Part shown: in pieces, positions 41,316 through 50,705 of the stretch | Numbering within the stretch: the stretch's first letter is position 1 | Layout of the letters: every line of letters starts with the position of its first letter | From: Herpetosiphonaceae bacterium | Lineage (GTDB): Bacteria; Chloroflexota; Chloroflexia; Chloroflexales; Kallotenuaceae | Direction: 5' to 3' | Assembly (NCBI GenBank): GCA_013821605.1 | Contig: JACDGP010000026.1 | Location: 1 to 51,376 of the forward strand | DNA length: 51,376 nucleotides | Notes under the pieces: model-generated | Database searches by the model: none | What the model saw: only the letters and a program-made list of their open reading frames with translations | What the model was told of the DNA's origin: nothing | Translations under genes and position numbers: made by a program

Positions 41316-41954
41316 TTAGCCGCGCAACTGGATCAGGCCGCGCTGCAAGGCAACCGTCACAGCCTCTGTCCGCGATGCAACAGCAAGCTTGGCGTACGTG
41401 TTGGCAAGGTGATTTTGCACCGTCCGGTCGCTGATCACCAGCTCGACCCCAATTTGTTTGTTGGTGAGGCCGCGTGCAGCCAGGTGGAGGACTGCAAGCT
41501 CTCGATCGGTCAGTGGCTCAGCCGTGGACGGGGATTGGGACGCACGCGCGGCAATTCTTGCCGCGACGCTTGGATCCAGGGTCGACCGACCCATAGCGGT
41601 CGCCCGGACTGCACGCACCACCTCACGCGACTCGGCGGTCTTAAGCACATAGCCGGTGACGCCAGCATCCAGCAGACCAAAGATGTACGGATCCTCATCA
41701 TAGGCGGTGAGTGCCATGACGCGGACCTCGGGCACGAGGCTACGGATGCGCCTTGTCGCCTCAATGCCGGAGAGTCCAGGCATCGCAATATCCATCACTA
41801 CCACATCCGGTCGCAGCACGACCGCCTGGTCCACGGCCTGAAGCCCATCACTCACCTCACCAACGACGGTGATGTCGGGCTCTTCCTCCAGAAACTCTCG
41901 GACCCCTTTGCGGACAACGGCATGATCGTCGGCTAACAATACTCGAATTGCCAT
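41316..41954 (-). CDS. NarL/FixJ-type response regulator
   Basis: 212 residues from ATG 41954 (AAGG 4 bases upstream). Receiver with DD pocket (LLADDHAVVRKG), phospho-acceptor Asp in VVVMDIAMPGLSG, Thr/Lys in ALTAYD and YVLKTAES; LuxR-type HTH (LTDRELAVLHLAARGLTNKQIGVELVISDRTVQNHLANTYAKL). First gene of the operon, followed 14 bases later by the YHS-kinase gene. Divergent from copZ-copA; probably regulates that block. Confidence 0.93.
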   Translation of the reverse strand: MAIRVLLADDHAVVRKGVREFLEEEPDITVVGEVSDGLQAVDQAVVLRPDVVVMDIAMPGLSGIEATRRIRSLVPEVRVMALTAYDEDPYIFGLLDAGVTGYVLKTAESREVVRAVRATAMGRSTLDPSVAARIAARASQSPSTAEPLTDRELAVLHLAARGLTNKQIGVELVISDRTVQNHLANTYAKLAVASRTEAVTVALQRGLIQLRG

Positions 41955-41976
41955 ACTACCTTCTGTGTTTGGCATT

Positions 41977-42044
41977 GTACCAGCACGCGAACTAGGCCAT
42001 TCGGCGCATTGTGCCGGTCATGAGCGCGCGGTATCGTACCAACA
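41977..42044. promoter_or_regulatory. Repeated GTACCA(G/A)CA elements in divergent regulator/copZ region
   Basis: GTACCAGCA (41977-41985) and GTACCAACA (42036-42044) are direct repeats 59 bases apart. The second overlaps GGTA-TCG-TACC (42030-42040), a short palindrome. They could be sites for the response regulator. I could not identify a convincing -35/-10 pair for copZ. Confidence 0.35.
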
Positions 42045-42068
42045 GAATACATTTATGGAGGTTCACCC

Positions 42069-42284
42069 ATGACCACACAACAGTTTACCGTTCCCGGCGT
42101 TTCGTGCCAGCACTGCGTCAACGCCATTACCAGCGAGGTCTCCGGCCTCGCGGGCGTGCAGTCCGTCAAGGTCGATCTTGGGAGCAAGCAGGTACGCGTA
42201 GAAGCAGATGGACGGACGTCAACCGACGCCATCGTGCATGCGATCAATGAAGCCGGCTATGACGAGGTTACGGTCCTCAATTAA
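42069..42284 (+). CDS. copZ: Copper chaperone, single HMA domain
   Basis: 71 residues, one HMA fold: FTVPGVSCQHCVNAITSEV with the CxxC copper site, ending AINEAGYDEV. The ribosome site GGAGG is 7 bases upstream. It should carry Cu(I) to the CopA ATPase encoded 55 bases downstream. Small acidic protein, normal length. Confidence 0.93.
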   Translation: MTTQQFTVPGVSCQHCVNAITSEVSGLAGVQSVKVDLGSKQVRVEADGRTSTDAIVHAINEAGYDEVTVLN

Positions 42285-42339
42285 TCGGTAGGCAGATACA
42301 GACGACGGGTTCATGCCGGAAATATCAACAAGCGAGTAA

Positions 42340-44868
42340 ATGATGGCAACCAAACAATTAACCTTACCGGTGACCGGCATGACCTGCGCCTCTTGCGCTG
42401 GACGAATCGAGCGTGGGCTCAAGAAGCTGCCCGGTGTCGCCGGTGCTCAAGTCAATCTGGCGACCGAACAGGCGACCGTGGAGTACGATCCGCAGCAGGT
42501 GCAGCCCCACGATCTGATCACGAAGGTCGAGCAAACGGGCTATGGCGTCATCACCGACCGGCTCGAGTTCCCCGTCACCGGCATGACTTGCGCGTCGTGC
42601 CAGAGCCGCATTGAAAAGGCGCTACGCAAGGTTGAGGGCGTCGTCAGAGCCAACGTCAACCTCGCAACGGAACGGGCCGTTGTCGAGTATGCACCGGGTG
42701 TAGCGGGCTGGTCAACGCTCAAGGCCGCAGTTGAAAGCGCGGGCTATGGTGTGATCGAACCGAGTACAGACGAGCTTGGCGAGCAGGAAGATGGCGAGGC
42801 GACGGCACGCCGTGCCGAGGTGGCCGACAAGTGGCGCCAGCTCATGGTCGCCGTTGCCTTCGGCCTCCCGCTCTTTATCCTCGCGATGGGCCGAGACCTC
42901 GGCTTTATCCATCCTTGGTTGATGGGCGGTGCTCAGCTGACGAGCGGAATGGTGGCAATGACCAGGCCAGCGCGGGAGGACCTGCTGAACTGGCTGTTCC
43001 TGCTGCTGGCGACACCGGTGCAGTTTTTTTCCGGGCGCGACTTTTACGTCAACGCGTGGAAAGCGCTGCGCCATGGCACCGCCAACATGGATACGCTGAT
43101 CGCACTTGGCTCGTCGGCAGCCTATATCTACAGCCTTGCGGTGCTACTGCTGGGTTGGTCCGGCCATGTGTACTTCGAGACGGCCGCCGTCATTATCGCC
43201 TTGATCCTGCTGGGGCGCTTTCTGGAGGCGCGAGCCAAGAGCCAGACGAGCGCCGCAATCAAGAGTTTGATCGGCTTACAGGCGAAAACCGCGCGTGTTC
43301 TGCGTGGTGGAGTTGAAACCGACGTGCCCATCGCCTCGGTCCGGACGGGCGACATTGTGATCGTTCGACCCGGTGAGAAGGTGCCGGTCGATGGTGTCAT
43401 CACGAGTGGCCAATCGACGCTTGACGAAAGTATGCTGACCGGCGAAAGCATGCCGGTCGAGAAACGGGGAGGTGACCCGGTTGTCGGTGCGACGATCAAT
43501 CGCTCCGGGGCCTTCCAGTTCCGGGCAACCCGCGTCGGCAAGGAAACGGCGCTCGGGCAGATCATCCGACTGGTGCAAGAAGCCCAGGGCTCGAAGGCCC
43601 CCGTACAGCTCCTGGTTGATCGCATCGCTGCGGTCTTCGTGCCCGTGGTGATCGGCATCGCGCTGCTGACCTTCGTGGTCTGGTACCTCGCGACGCGCAA
43701 CTTTACTCAGGCGATGATCTTCGCCGTCGCCGTCTTAGTCATCGCCTGCCCCTGCGCGCTGGGACTGGCCACGCCGACGGCGATCATGGTCGGCACCGGC
43801 ACGGGTGCTGAGCACGGTATCCTGATCAAGAATGCCGAAGCGCTGGAACGCGCCAGTAGCCTGACGACAGTCGTTTTCGACAAGACCGGCACAATCACGG
43901 AGGGCCAGCCTGCGGTCACCGACCTCGTGAGCACAAGCAGTGACGATGACCTCCTCCGATTGGCAGCGAGCGTGGAGCGCAACTCTGAACATCCTTTAGG
44001 CGAGGCGATTGTGCGGGCGGCGCAAGCGCGCCAATTAACACTGGCGCAGCCCAATGGCTTCGAGGCACTGGCCGGCCATGGGGTGCGTGGCGACGTTGAT
44101 GATCGTCATGTCCTGATCGGCTCCCCACGACTGATGCAGGATCGTGGCATCGTGCTTGGCGCGCTGGAAGGCGACATCGCACGCCTCCAGGGTGAAGCGA
44201 AAACGGTCGTGGTCGTGGCGGTCGATGACCTAGCGTTGGGGCTGATCGGGATTGCCGATCCCGTGAAGGCCACATCGGCGGCGGCTATCACCGAGTTGAA
44301 GCGCATGGGGCTGCGCGTGGTGATGCTGACGGGCGATAACCGCCGTACTGCCGAGGTCATTGGCCAACGCGTTGGGCTTGGGTCCGAGGAGGTCCTGGCC
44401 GAGGTGCTACCGGAGACGAAGGCGGCCGAAGTCCGGCGCCTTCAAAGCACCGGGCAGGTCGTGGCAATGGTCGGTGATGGCATCAACGATGCGCCAGCAC
44501 TGGCTGCAGCCGACATTGGCATCGCGATGGGTACCGGCACCGACGTGGCGATGGAGACGGCGAGTGTCACACTCTTGCGCGGCGACCTCCGCTCTGTTGC
44601 AGAGGCGATTGCGCTCTCGAAGCGCACAATGCGCACGATCCGCTGGAATCTATTCTGGGCCTTCATCTACAACGTGATCGGGATTCCAATTGCGGCTGGC
44701 CTGTTCTATCCCCTGACCGGCCTGCAACTCTCACCGATGATTGCCGCCGGCGCGATGGCCTTTTCGTCGGTCTTTGTGGTCACCAATTCGCTCCGCTTAC
44801 GTCGGAGCCAACTGGAAGTACCACAGGCGGCGGATCCACAGCCCGCGCTCAAGGCTCAGGGTATTTAA
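42340..44868 (+). CDS. copA: Cu(I)-exporting P1B-1 ATPase with two HMA domains
   Basis: 842 residues. Two N-terminal HMA domains, each with GMTCASC (about residues 5-70 and 77-143). The transport motif in TM6 is CPC (Cys470-Pro-Cys472) in [12 protein letters not shown], the phosphorylation site DKTGT (Asp514), the SEHPLGEA nucleotide site, and [22 protein letters not shown]7 has N......YN (NLFWAFIYN) and TM8 MAFSS, all typical of Cu+ P1B-1 pumps. It expels Cu(I) from the cytoplasm; CopZ is the likely donor. It is followed 10 bases later by a cupredoxin lipoprotein that may accept the exported copper. The start is the first of two ATGs. Confidence 0.96.
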   Translation: MMATKQLTLPVTGMTCASCAGRIERGLKKLPGVAGAQVNLATEQATVEYDPQQVQPHDLITKVEQTGYGVITDRLEFPVTGMTCASCQSRIEKALRKVEGVVRANVNLATERAVVEYAPGVAGWSTLKAAVESAGYGVIEPSTDELGEQEDGEATARRAEVADKWRQLMVAVAFGLPLFILAMGRDLGFIHPWLMGGAQLTSGMVAMTRPAREDLLNWLFLLLATPVQFFSGRDFYVNAWKALRHGTANMDTLIALGSSAAYIYSLAVLLLGWSGHVYFETAAVIIALILLGRFLEARAKSQTSAAIKSLIGLQAKTARVLRGGVETDVPIASVRTGDIVIVRPGEKVPVDGVITSGQSTLDESMLTGESMPVEKRGGDPVVGATINRSGAFQFRATRVGKETALGQIIRLVQEAQGSKAPVQLLVDRIAAVFVPVVIGIALLTFVVWYLATRNFTQAMIFAVAVLVIACPCALGLATPTAIMVGTGTGAEHGILIKNAEALERASSLTTVVFDKTGTITEGQPAVTDLVSTSSDDDLLRLAASVERNSEHPLGEAIVRAAQARQLTLAQPNGFEALAGHGVRGDVDDRHVLIGSPRLMQDRGIVLGALEGDIARLQGEAKTVVVVAVDDLALGLIGIADPVKATSAAAITELKRMGLRVVMLTGDNRRTAEVIGQRVGLGSEEVLAEVLPETKAAEVRRLQSTGQVVAMVGDGINDAPALAAADIGIAMGTGTDVAMETASVTLLRGDLRSVAEAIALSKRTMRTIRWNLFWAFIYNVIGIPIAAGLFYPLTGLQLSPMIAAGAMAFSSVFVVTNSLRLRRSQLEVPQAADPQPALKAQGI

Positions 44869-44878
44869 GGAGGAAGGT

Positions 44879-45307
44879 ATGTGCAAACGAGTACTACAGA
44901 ACATGATCGGGATGCTGTTGCTCGTCCTGGTCAGTAGCTGTGGCGCGACTGGAGCATCTACGCAGTCGGTAGGGTCCAAAGCGGACGTCCAAATACGGCT
45001 TGCGGACTTCAGCATTGCATCATCGCGGACGACTCTCACACCGGGCGTACCGTATCACCTGGTGGTGACGAATGCGGGAACGACAGTGCATGAGTTAATG
45101 CTGATGCCGCCGATGGCCATGGGCAGTATGCCGATGGATCAAATGGATAAGCTGGCAATCGTCGCGATCAGCAACGTGGCCCCCGGCACAACCAAGACGC
45201 TGGACGTGACCATTCCGTCCTCCGCGACGACCGGCCCGTTAGAGTTTTCATGCCACCTGCCGGGCCATTACGAGGCCGGCATGAAGCTGGCGGTGAGCGT
45301 CCAGTAG
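44879..45307 (+). CDS. Cupredoxin-like lipoprotein
   Basis: 142 residues with a lipoprotein signal (LLVLVSSC, Cys about 21) and AAGGAGG at the start. Plastocyanin/azurin-like fold: VVTNAGTTVHELML with the first His, and FSCHLPGHYEAGMKL with the Cys, His and Met of a type 1 copper site. A Met-rich segment (MLMPPMAMGSMPMDQMD) could hold additional Cu(I). It sits outside the membrane and may receive copper from CopA or protect the envelope. Between the two ATPase genes, in the same direction. Confidence 0.9.
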   Translation: MCKRVLQNMIGMLLLVLVSSCGATGASTQSVGSKADVQIRLADFSIASSRTTLTPGVPYHLVVTNAGTTVHELMLMPPMAMGSMPMDQMDKLAIVAISNVAPGTTKTLDVTIPSSATTGPLEFSCHLPGHYEAGMKLAVSVQ

Positions 45308-45325
45308 CAACAGGGACTTTCGCAA

Positions 45326-47488
45326 ATGGAACATGATCATCGAGCCCATGAGCTACCGCTGGTAGCTACCTCTACTGCCTCCATGCCGATGGAGCCTACA
45401 GACCATGCCGGGATGAAGCACGACATGACCGGCGACCAGGGTGGGCACGGGGGGATGAAGCACGACATGTCTGATCCAGGGATGGCGGCAGCGATGGAAC
45501 GTGACATACGGACCAGGTTCTTCATCGCGCTGTTCCTGACCATCCCGACGGTGCTGTACTCGCCCCTTGGTGTGCGACTGCTAGGGATGGCCTTGCCCAC
45601 CTTTGGACTGGGCGCGAACCTGATCATGCTCGTCTTCTCGACGCCAGTGATCTGGTACTGTGGCTGGATGTTCATCGCGGGTGCCTATCATGCGCTTCGC
45701 CTAAGGCAGTTGGACATGAGCGTGCTGATCGCGACCGGCGTGCTCGCGGCCTACCTCTTCAGTCTCTTGATCACCGCGCTGGGCGGGGACACCTTCTATG
45801 ATGCGGCGGCGATGCTCGTCACGTTCGTGCTTTTCGGCCACTGGATGGAGATGCGCTCGCGTAAGGGCACGAACGACGCGCTGCGCGCACTCTTCGACCT
45901 CGTGCCACCGCAGGCGACCGTCATTCGCGCCGGTCAGGAGTTGACGATCCCCAGCGCTGAGGTGGTGGTTGACGATATGGTGCTCCTCCGTCCCGGTGAC
46001 AAAGTGCCCGTCGACGGTGCGGTCGTCACGGGTGAAACCAGCATCGACGAAGCGCTAGTAACGGGCGAGAGTGCACCGGTCACCAAGCGACCGGGCGACC
46101 CGGTCATTGCGGGCTCGATTAACCGCAGTGGCAGCATCCGCTTCCGTGCGACGCGCGTGGGTGCCGATACGACACTGGCCCAGATCGTCGATCTAGTGCG
46201 GCGGGCCCAAAGCTCGAAGGCGCCCGGCCAGCGGCTGGCCGACAGCGCAGCGCAGTATCTGGTGATCCTAGCGGTTGGCGCGGGTATTCTGACCTTTCTC
46301 GTATGGTTCTTCGTCGGTCGCGTACCGGCGATCACCGCGCTGACCTTTGCGATCTCGGCCGTAGTGATCGCCTGCCCCGATGCGCTGGGGCTCGCGACGC
46401 CAACGGCGGTTGCGGTAGGTACGGGCATCGGTGCGCGCTACAACATCCTGATCAAGGACGCGGCGACGCTCGAAAATATCTCGCGTATCACGGCGATCGT
46501 GCTCGATAAGACTGGGACGCTGACCGAAGGCAAACCCGCTCTGACGGATGTCGTTGCCGGTGGCGCTGTGGATCAAGTGGAGTTGCTCCGCCTTGTGGCT
46601 TCTGCGGAACGTGGCTCGGAGCATCCGCTGGCTGAGGCAATCGTCGCCGGTGCCCAAGAACGGGGCATCCCGCTGGCTGAGGCTACGACCTTCGACTCGG
46701 TTGCCGGTCATGGCATCCTGGCGACTGTAGATGGTCGTAGCATGCTGGTCGGCAATCGCGCACTCATGCGTGATCGCGACATGATGCTTGGGCCACTTGC
46801 AGCGGCAGCAGCGGAACTCGCACAGGCTGGGAAGACGCCGATGTTCGTGGCAGTGGATGGCCAGATAGCCGGCCTCGTGGCAGTGGCCGACCGCATCAAA
46901 CCGAGCGCGAAACAGGCGCTTGCCGAATTCAAACGTTTGGGCATTGAGGCCGTGATGATCACCGGCGACAACGAGCGAACCGCTCAAGCAGTCGCCCACG
47001 AGCTAGGGATCGACCGTGTCTTTGCCGAAGTCTTACCCGCCGACAAAGCCCGCCACGTGCAGGAACTGCAGCGTGAAGGCAAGCGCGTGGCGATGGTAGG
47101 TGATGGCGTCAACGATGCCCCAGCCCTCGCGCAGGCCGACATTGGCATCGCCATTGGGGCTGGGACGGATGTGGCAATAGAGACCGCGAACGTGGTGCTG
47201 ATGAAGAGCGATCCGCTAGACATCATCCGCGCACTTGTGCTTTCGAAGGCGACCGTGCGCAAAATGAAGCAGAACTTGGCCTGGGCCTCGGTCTACAACA
47301 TCTTGGCGATCCCGGTGGCGGCCGGCGTGTTCTACCCATCCTTCGGCATCGCGCTAGCACCGGAGTGGTCGGCGCTGCTGATGTCACTGTCATCGATCAT
47401 CGTCGCCGTCAACGCCGTGCTACTGAAGCGCGTGGAGCGCGTGCTGCGGGTGATGCCCGGCGCTGGCAGTGGAGCAGCCGCGCGGTAA
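45326..47488 (+). CDS. CopB-like P1B-type ATPase with CPD transport motif
   Basis: 720 residues. No HMA domain; instead a His/Met-rich N-terminus (seven His in the first 46 residues, e.g. DHAGMKHDM and GGHGGMKHDM), as in CopB pumps. Catalytic motifs DKTGT (Asp394), SEHPLAEA and GDGVNDAPALAQADIGIAIG are intact. The TM6 metal motif reads ACPDALGLATP (Cys350-Pro-Asp352), where CopB has CPH and CopA has CPC. TM7 (NLAWASVYN) and TM8 (MSLSS) resemble Cu+ types. One base change (GAT versus CAT) separates CPD from CPH. Ion specificity cannot be called with confidence; copper or silver is likely from context. Last gene of the copper operon. Confidence 0.9.
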   Translation: MEHDHRAHELPLVATSTASMPMEPTDHAGMKHDMTGDQGGHGGMKHDMSDPGMAAAMERDIRTRFFIALFLTIPTVLYSPLGVRLLGMALPTFGLGANLIMLVFSTPVIWYCGWMFIAGAYHALRLRQLDMSVLIATGVLAAYLFSLLITALGGDTFYDAAAMLVTFVLFGHWMEMRSRKGTNDALRALFDLVPPQATVIRAGQELTIPSAEVVVDDMVLLRPGDKVPVDGAVVTGETSIDEALVTGESAPVTKRPGDPVIAGSINRSGSIRFRATRVGADTTLAQIVDLVRRAQSSKAPGQRLADSAAQYLVILAVGAGILTFLVWFFVGRVPAITALTFAISAVVIACPDALGLATPTAVAVGTGIGARYNILIKDAATLENISRITAIVLDKTGTLTEGKPALTDVVAGGAVDQVELLRLVASAERGSEHPLAEAIVAGAQERGIPLAEATTFDSVAGHGILATVDGRSMLVGNRALMRDRDMMLGPLAAAAAELAQAGKTPMFVAVDGQIAGLVAVADRIKPSAKQALAEFKRLGIEAVMITGDNERTAQAVAHELGIDRVFAEVLPADKARHVQELQREGKRVAMVGDGVNDAPALAQADIGIAIGAGTDVAIETANVVLMKSDPLDIIRALVLSKATVRKMKQNLAWASVYNILAIPVAAGVFYPSFGIALAPEWSALLMSLSSIIVAVNAVLLKRVERVLRVMPGAGSGAAAR

Positions 47489-47508
47489 GCGCGCACACGT
47501 ATCAAGAC

Positions 47509-48561
47509 TTAGGCTTCGACGGTGCCGCCGGTCAACTCTTCGATGGCCTGAGCCAGTGCGCGGAGCTGTTTGAGCAAGAGGCGCAACTTAAAGGCGGCAC
47601 CTTCGTCCTGCGTAGCCCATTTTTTGAGATCGCCCTCGTGATAGGCGCGCGACAAGCGCTCGGCCTCATCAACCATCTGATCCAGCGATTTAATGCGGAA
47701 GACGCGGCTCTTGGTTTTTGCTGCCTCCTCGGTCTCGAAGGCCGCAAAAGCACGATCCCGCTCGGCTTGCGCTTGATCGTCGGTATCGGCCTCATCGTCC
47801 CACAAATCGGCATCATCCGTTTCAGCTTTGGGCGCGGCACCGCCTTTATGGACCGCGTCGTTAACCACTTCGTGCGCCGGGGTTGTGCGTAGCTCCACAC
47901 CATTGGCCAGTGCCTGTAGCGCTGTATCAACGTTCAAGTTGGGATTGGCGGCAAAATAGTTGGCGAGTTGCGACACCTCGCCTGCTGACAGATCCTCGTC
48001 GGCTACCAGCCGGGCCAGTTCGACCTGGGTTTTTGCGCTGTTGATGCGGCGCAGGTGCTGGGCCTGCGTAACGGTGAGTTCACCGGCCCGCAGTAGTTCG
48101 TGGACTTCCGGTGGCAGATCGAGCAGCCCCAGATAGCGGCGCACTGTCCTGGCCGCGGCGCCCACAGCTTGCCCGATGCGCTCGTCAAGCTCACCTTCGG
48201 GCAGTTTACCGTCCTGTGCCACTATTTGGTCGCGCAGCCGCTTATAGGCCCGCGCTTTTTCGAGGTCATTCAAGTCTTGGCGCTGCACGTTCTCGATCAA
48301 TTGTTGCGTGAGCAAGTCGGGATCATCGCCGTCGAGGACGATACATGGCACCTTTTCCAGGCCGAGCTGTGCGACTGCTCGCTGGCGGCGCCCGCCATAG
48401 ATCACGCGGTAGCGGTCGCCGCTGAGTCGTACCACACCCAGTGGTTGTAACAAGCCCTGCTGCTTGATCGTTGCCGCCAGACCCGCGATGTCGCCGGCAT
48501 CTTCGCGTACCCCCTCCGGGTCAAGCTCAAGTTGCTCGGGACTGAGATATAACAGTTGCAT
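47509..48561 (-). CDS. parB: ParB/Spo0J-like DNA-binding protein
   Basis: 350 residues from ATG 48561 with AAGGA upstream. N-terminal ParB domain (PLGVVRLSGDRYRVIYGGRRQRAVAQLG, the GxRRxxA nucleotide-binding box; LIENVQRQDLNDLEKARAYKRL), HTH region (LDERIGQAVGAAARTVRRYLGLLDLPPEV), then an acidic linker (AETDDADLWDDEADTDD) and a helical C-terminus. No parA lies next to it, so it is an orphan. It follows mutL by 15 bases in one operon. It could serve chromosome segregation or nucleoid occlusion. Confidence 0.88.
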   Translation of the reverse strand: MQLLYLSPEQLELDPEGVREDAGDIAGLAATIKQQGLLQPLGVVRLSGDRYRVIYGGRRQRAVAQLGLEKVPCIVLDGDDPDLLTQQLIENVQRQDLNDLEKARAYKRLRDQIVAQDGKLPEGELDERIGQAVGAAARTVRRYLGLLDLPPEVHELLRAGELTVTQAQHLRRINSAKTQVELARLVADEDLSAGEVSQLANYFAANPNLNVDTALQALANGVELRTTPAHEVVNDAVHKGGAAPKAETDDADLWDDEADTDDQAQAERDRAFAAFETEEAAKTKSRVFRIKSLDQMVDEAERLSRAYHEGDLKKWATQDEGAAFKLRLLLKQLRALAQAIEELTGGTVEA

Positions 48562-48576
48562 ATGGTTCCTTATCAA

Positions 48577-50523
48577 CTAGCCCTTGCGGCCAAATTGCCG
48601 ATCGAGCTGGGACTGCGACAGCAACAATGCAGTTGGTCGCCCATGGGGACACGAGCGCGGAAAGGCACAACGCTCAAGCTGTTGCAGCAGCTGGCGCATT
48701 TCTTCGTGTGATAGCGTCTGTCCGGCCCGAATCGCCGAGTGGCAGGCTACCGTTGTGAGTACTTTTTCACGCCAATCCTCGGGCGTCGAGCCATTGCCAG
48801 AGTTTAAGTGTTCGGCCATTTCTTGCAAGGCCGGGCCGATTTCGGCTTCAAGTAAACCCGCCGGCACACCGGTGACGGTCAACTCGCTTCCGGCTTGCTC
48901 AAGGACGAACCCCCATTGGAGCAGATCGTCCGTGTGGCCTAGCAACAGGGTCGCTACCGCCGGCGGCAACGCTGGACGAACCGGCAGCAGCAGATGCTGT
49001 TGATCCAGTGGTTGCTGTCCGGGACCACCCATCAGCCGCTCATAGACCACGCGCTCATGGGCCGCATGTTGGTCAATGAGGTACATGCCGTCGGGGGCCT
49101 CGGCCACGACATAGGTTTCGGCCACCTGCCCAACTACTCGTAGCGGCGGCAAACTGGTCGGCCCGCGATTCGCCGCTAGGTCCGCTGGTGATGTCAGCCC
49201 CAGTGATACCTGCTGTGGTCGTGGGATCGGTGGACGAGCAGCCAGTGTGAAGTCGGCGACTGGCGGCGCTGCAGCCCTGTCACTGGATCCATTAGCCCGC
49301 ACCGGCGGCGGTGCAACTGGGCTGCTCGCCGGTGCCTCATCGTCGTCCCCATCATCTTCGTCCAGCCATGGTGTCGCGGGTGGTGCGTCCTGCTTCGCAC
49401 TCCAGCTCGGTGGTTGCACCGGCTCTGGCGCGCGACTTGGCGGGGCAGGCCGTAGCTCAATGCGGCGTTGCAGCGTATCACCATTCGCCGGCGGAGCCCC
49501 CAAGCTGAGCGGCTGAATTTCGATCTGATCCGCCAGCGCAGCACGCACGGCTCGCCCGATCAAAGCAAAGACTTGCGGCTCGTGCAAAAACTTCACTTCA
49601 CTTTTGGTCGGATGCACATTCACGTCGACCGCCCCGGGATCAACCTCGATATTCAGCACCGCCAACGGGTGGCGGCCCTTCATCAGCAAGGTGTGATAGG
49701 CCTCTTCGATCACAAAGGCCAGTTGGCCACGCGCCTGGATCCAGCGCCGGTTCACAAACAGATGCAGTGACGAGCGCGCCGAACGGTGCAGCGATGGCTG
49801 CGAGACATAGCCGGTGATGCGCGTCGCTTGCTCGCCTTCGCCGGCCGCATCTTCGACCGGCAGCAGCTGCTTGGCGACATCCAGCCCATACAATTCGATC
49901 AGTGCATCAAGCAGTTGACCGTTGCCCGGTGTTTGCAAGCTCAAGCGCCCGTCGATCAATAGCGTCCAGCGAATGTGAGGATAGGCCAATGCGTAATGGC
50001 CCACAATCGCGCTGATTTGTGCCGCTTCGCTCGCATCCGAGCGCAGGAACTTGAGCCGCACGGGTGCATTATAAAACAGATTGCGGACCACAAAGCTCGT
50101 CCCAGGCGTGCCCCCAGAGCGCGAGCGGCCCTGGATCTCGCCACCGGCAATCCGCAACTCGACGCCCGTATCGGCACTTGCGATGCGACTCGTACAAACA
50201 ACCTGTGCGACTGCGGCAATCGACGGCAGTGCTTCGCCGCGAAAACCCAGCGTATGAATATCAAACAAATCGTCGGCAGTTTGGAGCTTGCTGGTTGCAT
50301 GGCGATGAAAGGCTAATTCAACCTCATCGGGCGCGATGCCCAGGCCATTATCAACGACCCGGATCTCCCGGCGGCCACCCTCGCGAATTTCGACCCGAAT
50401 CTCGCCCGCCTGCGCATCAATCGCGTTTTCGATCAGCTCCTTAACGATCGAATAGGGCCGCTCGACAACCTCGCCGGCTGCGATCTGGCCCGCAACATAT
50501 GAGTCTAGTACCCGGATCGGCAT
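48577..50523 (-). CDS. mutL: DNA mismatch repair protein MutL
   Basis: 648 residues from ATG 50523; the N-terminal extension of a longer frame is discarded since MPIRVLDSYVAGQIAAGEVVERP is the canonical start. GHKL ATPase motifs: ELIENAIDA, VVDNGLGI, TLGFRGEALPSI. A Pro/Ala-rich linker (about residues 340-450) leads to the C-terminal dimerisation domain with the endonuclease motif DQHAAHERVVYE and the CPHGRP near the end. Therefore this is the nicking type of MutL, which acts with MutS in hosts without MutH. It has an extended -10 promoter upstream. Confidence 0.96.
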   Translation of the reverse strand: MPIRVLDSYVAGQIAAGEVVERPYSIVKELIENAIDAQAGEIRVEIREGGRREIRVVDNGLGIAPDEVELAFHRHATSKLQTADDLFDIHTLGFRGEALPSIAAVAQVVCTSRIASADTGVELRIAGGEIQGRSRSGGTPGTSFVVRNLFYNAPVRLKFLRSDASEAAQISAIVGHYALAYPHIRWTLLIDGRLSLQTPGNGQLLDALIELYGLDVAKQLLPVEDAAGEGEQATRITGYVSQPSLHRSARSSLHLFVNRRWIQARGQLAFVIEEAYHTLLMKGRHPLAVLNIEVDPGAVDVNVHPTKSEVKFLHEPQVFALIGRAVRAALADQIEIQPLSLGAPPANGDTLQRRIELRPAPPSRAPEPVQPPSWSAKQDAPPATPWLDEDDGDDDEAPASSPVAPPPVRANGSSDRAAAPPVADFTLAARPPIPRPQQVSLGLTSPADLAANRGPTSLPPLRVVGQVAETYVVAEAPDGMYLIDQHAAHERVVYERLMGGPGQQPLDQQHLLLPVRPALPPAVATLLLGHTDDLLQWGFVLEQAGSELTVTGVPAGLLEAEIGPALQEMAEHLNSGNGSTPEDWREKVLTTVACHSAIRAGQTLSHEEMRQLLQQLERCAFPRSCPHGRPTALLLSQSQLDRQFGRKG

Positions 50524-50563
50524 ACCCTCTTCCCCTGTGCCTTTACTCGAACATTTGCGCGTA

Positions 50564-50572
50564 ATTATAGCA
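50564..50572 (-). promoter_or_regulatory. Extended -10 promoter of mutL-parB
   Basis: On the minus strand TGC-TATAAT (50572-50564); a weak -35 (GCGACA, 50592-50587) lies at a 17-base spacing. Start codon 40 bases further on. The region 50573-50705 holds nothing else I can name. Confidence 0.6.
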
Positions 50573-50705
50573 GAAGGGTCAGAAGCTGTCGCCTCATGGT
50601 CATTTTCTGTCATGGCTTTTGCGTCTACCGAAATATCCTGGTCAGATGGAGGGGCAGGGCTTGCTCCTGCCCGGTTGAGTGCAAAGACGGATACGCAAGA
50701 TGCTG

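Noticed and set aside
41286-41936. 216-codon open frame antisense to the response regulator
   Set aside because: Mirrors a well-conserved receiver/HTH gene; no start signals.
46268-46999. 243-codon open frame antisense to the second P1B ATPase
   Set aside because: Complete overlap with conserved ATPase motifs and no recognisable domain.
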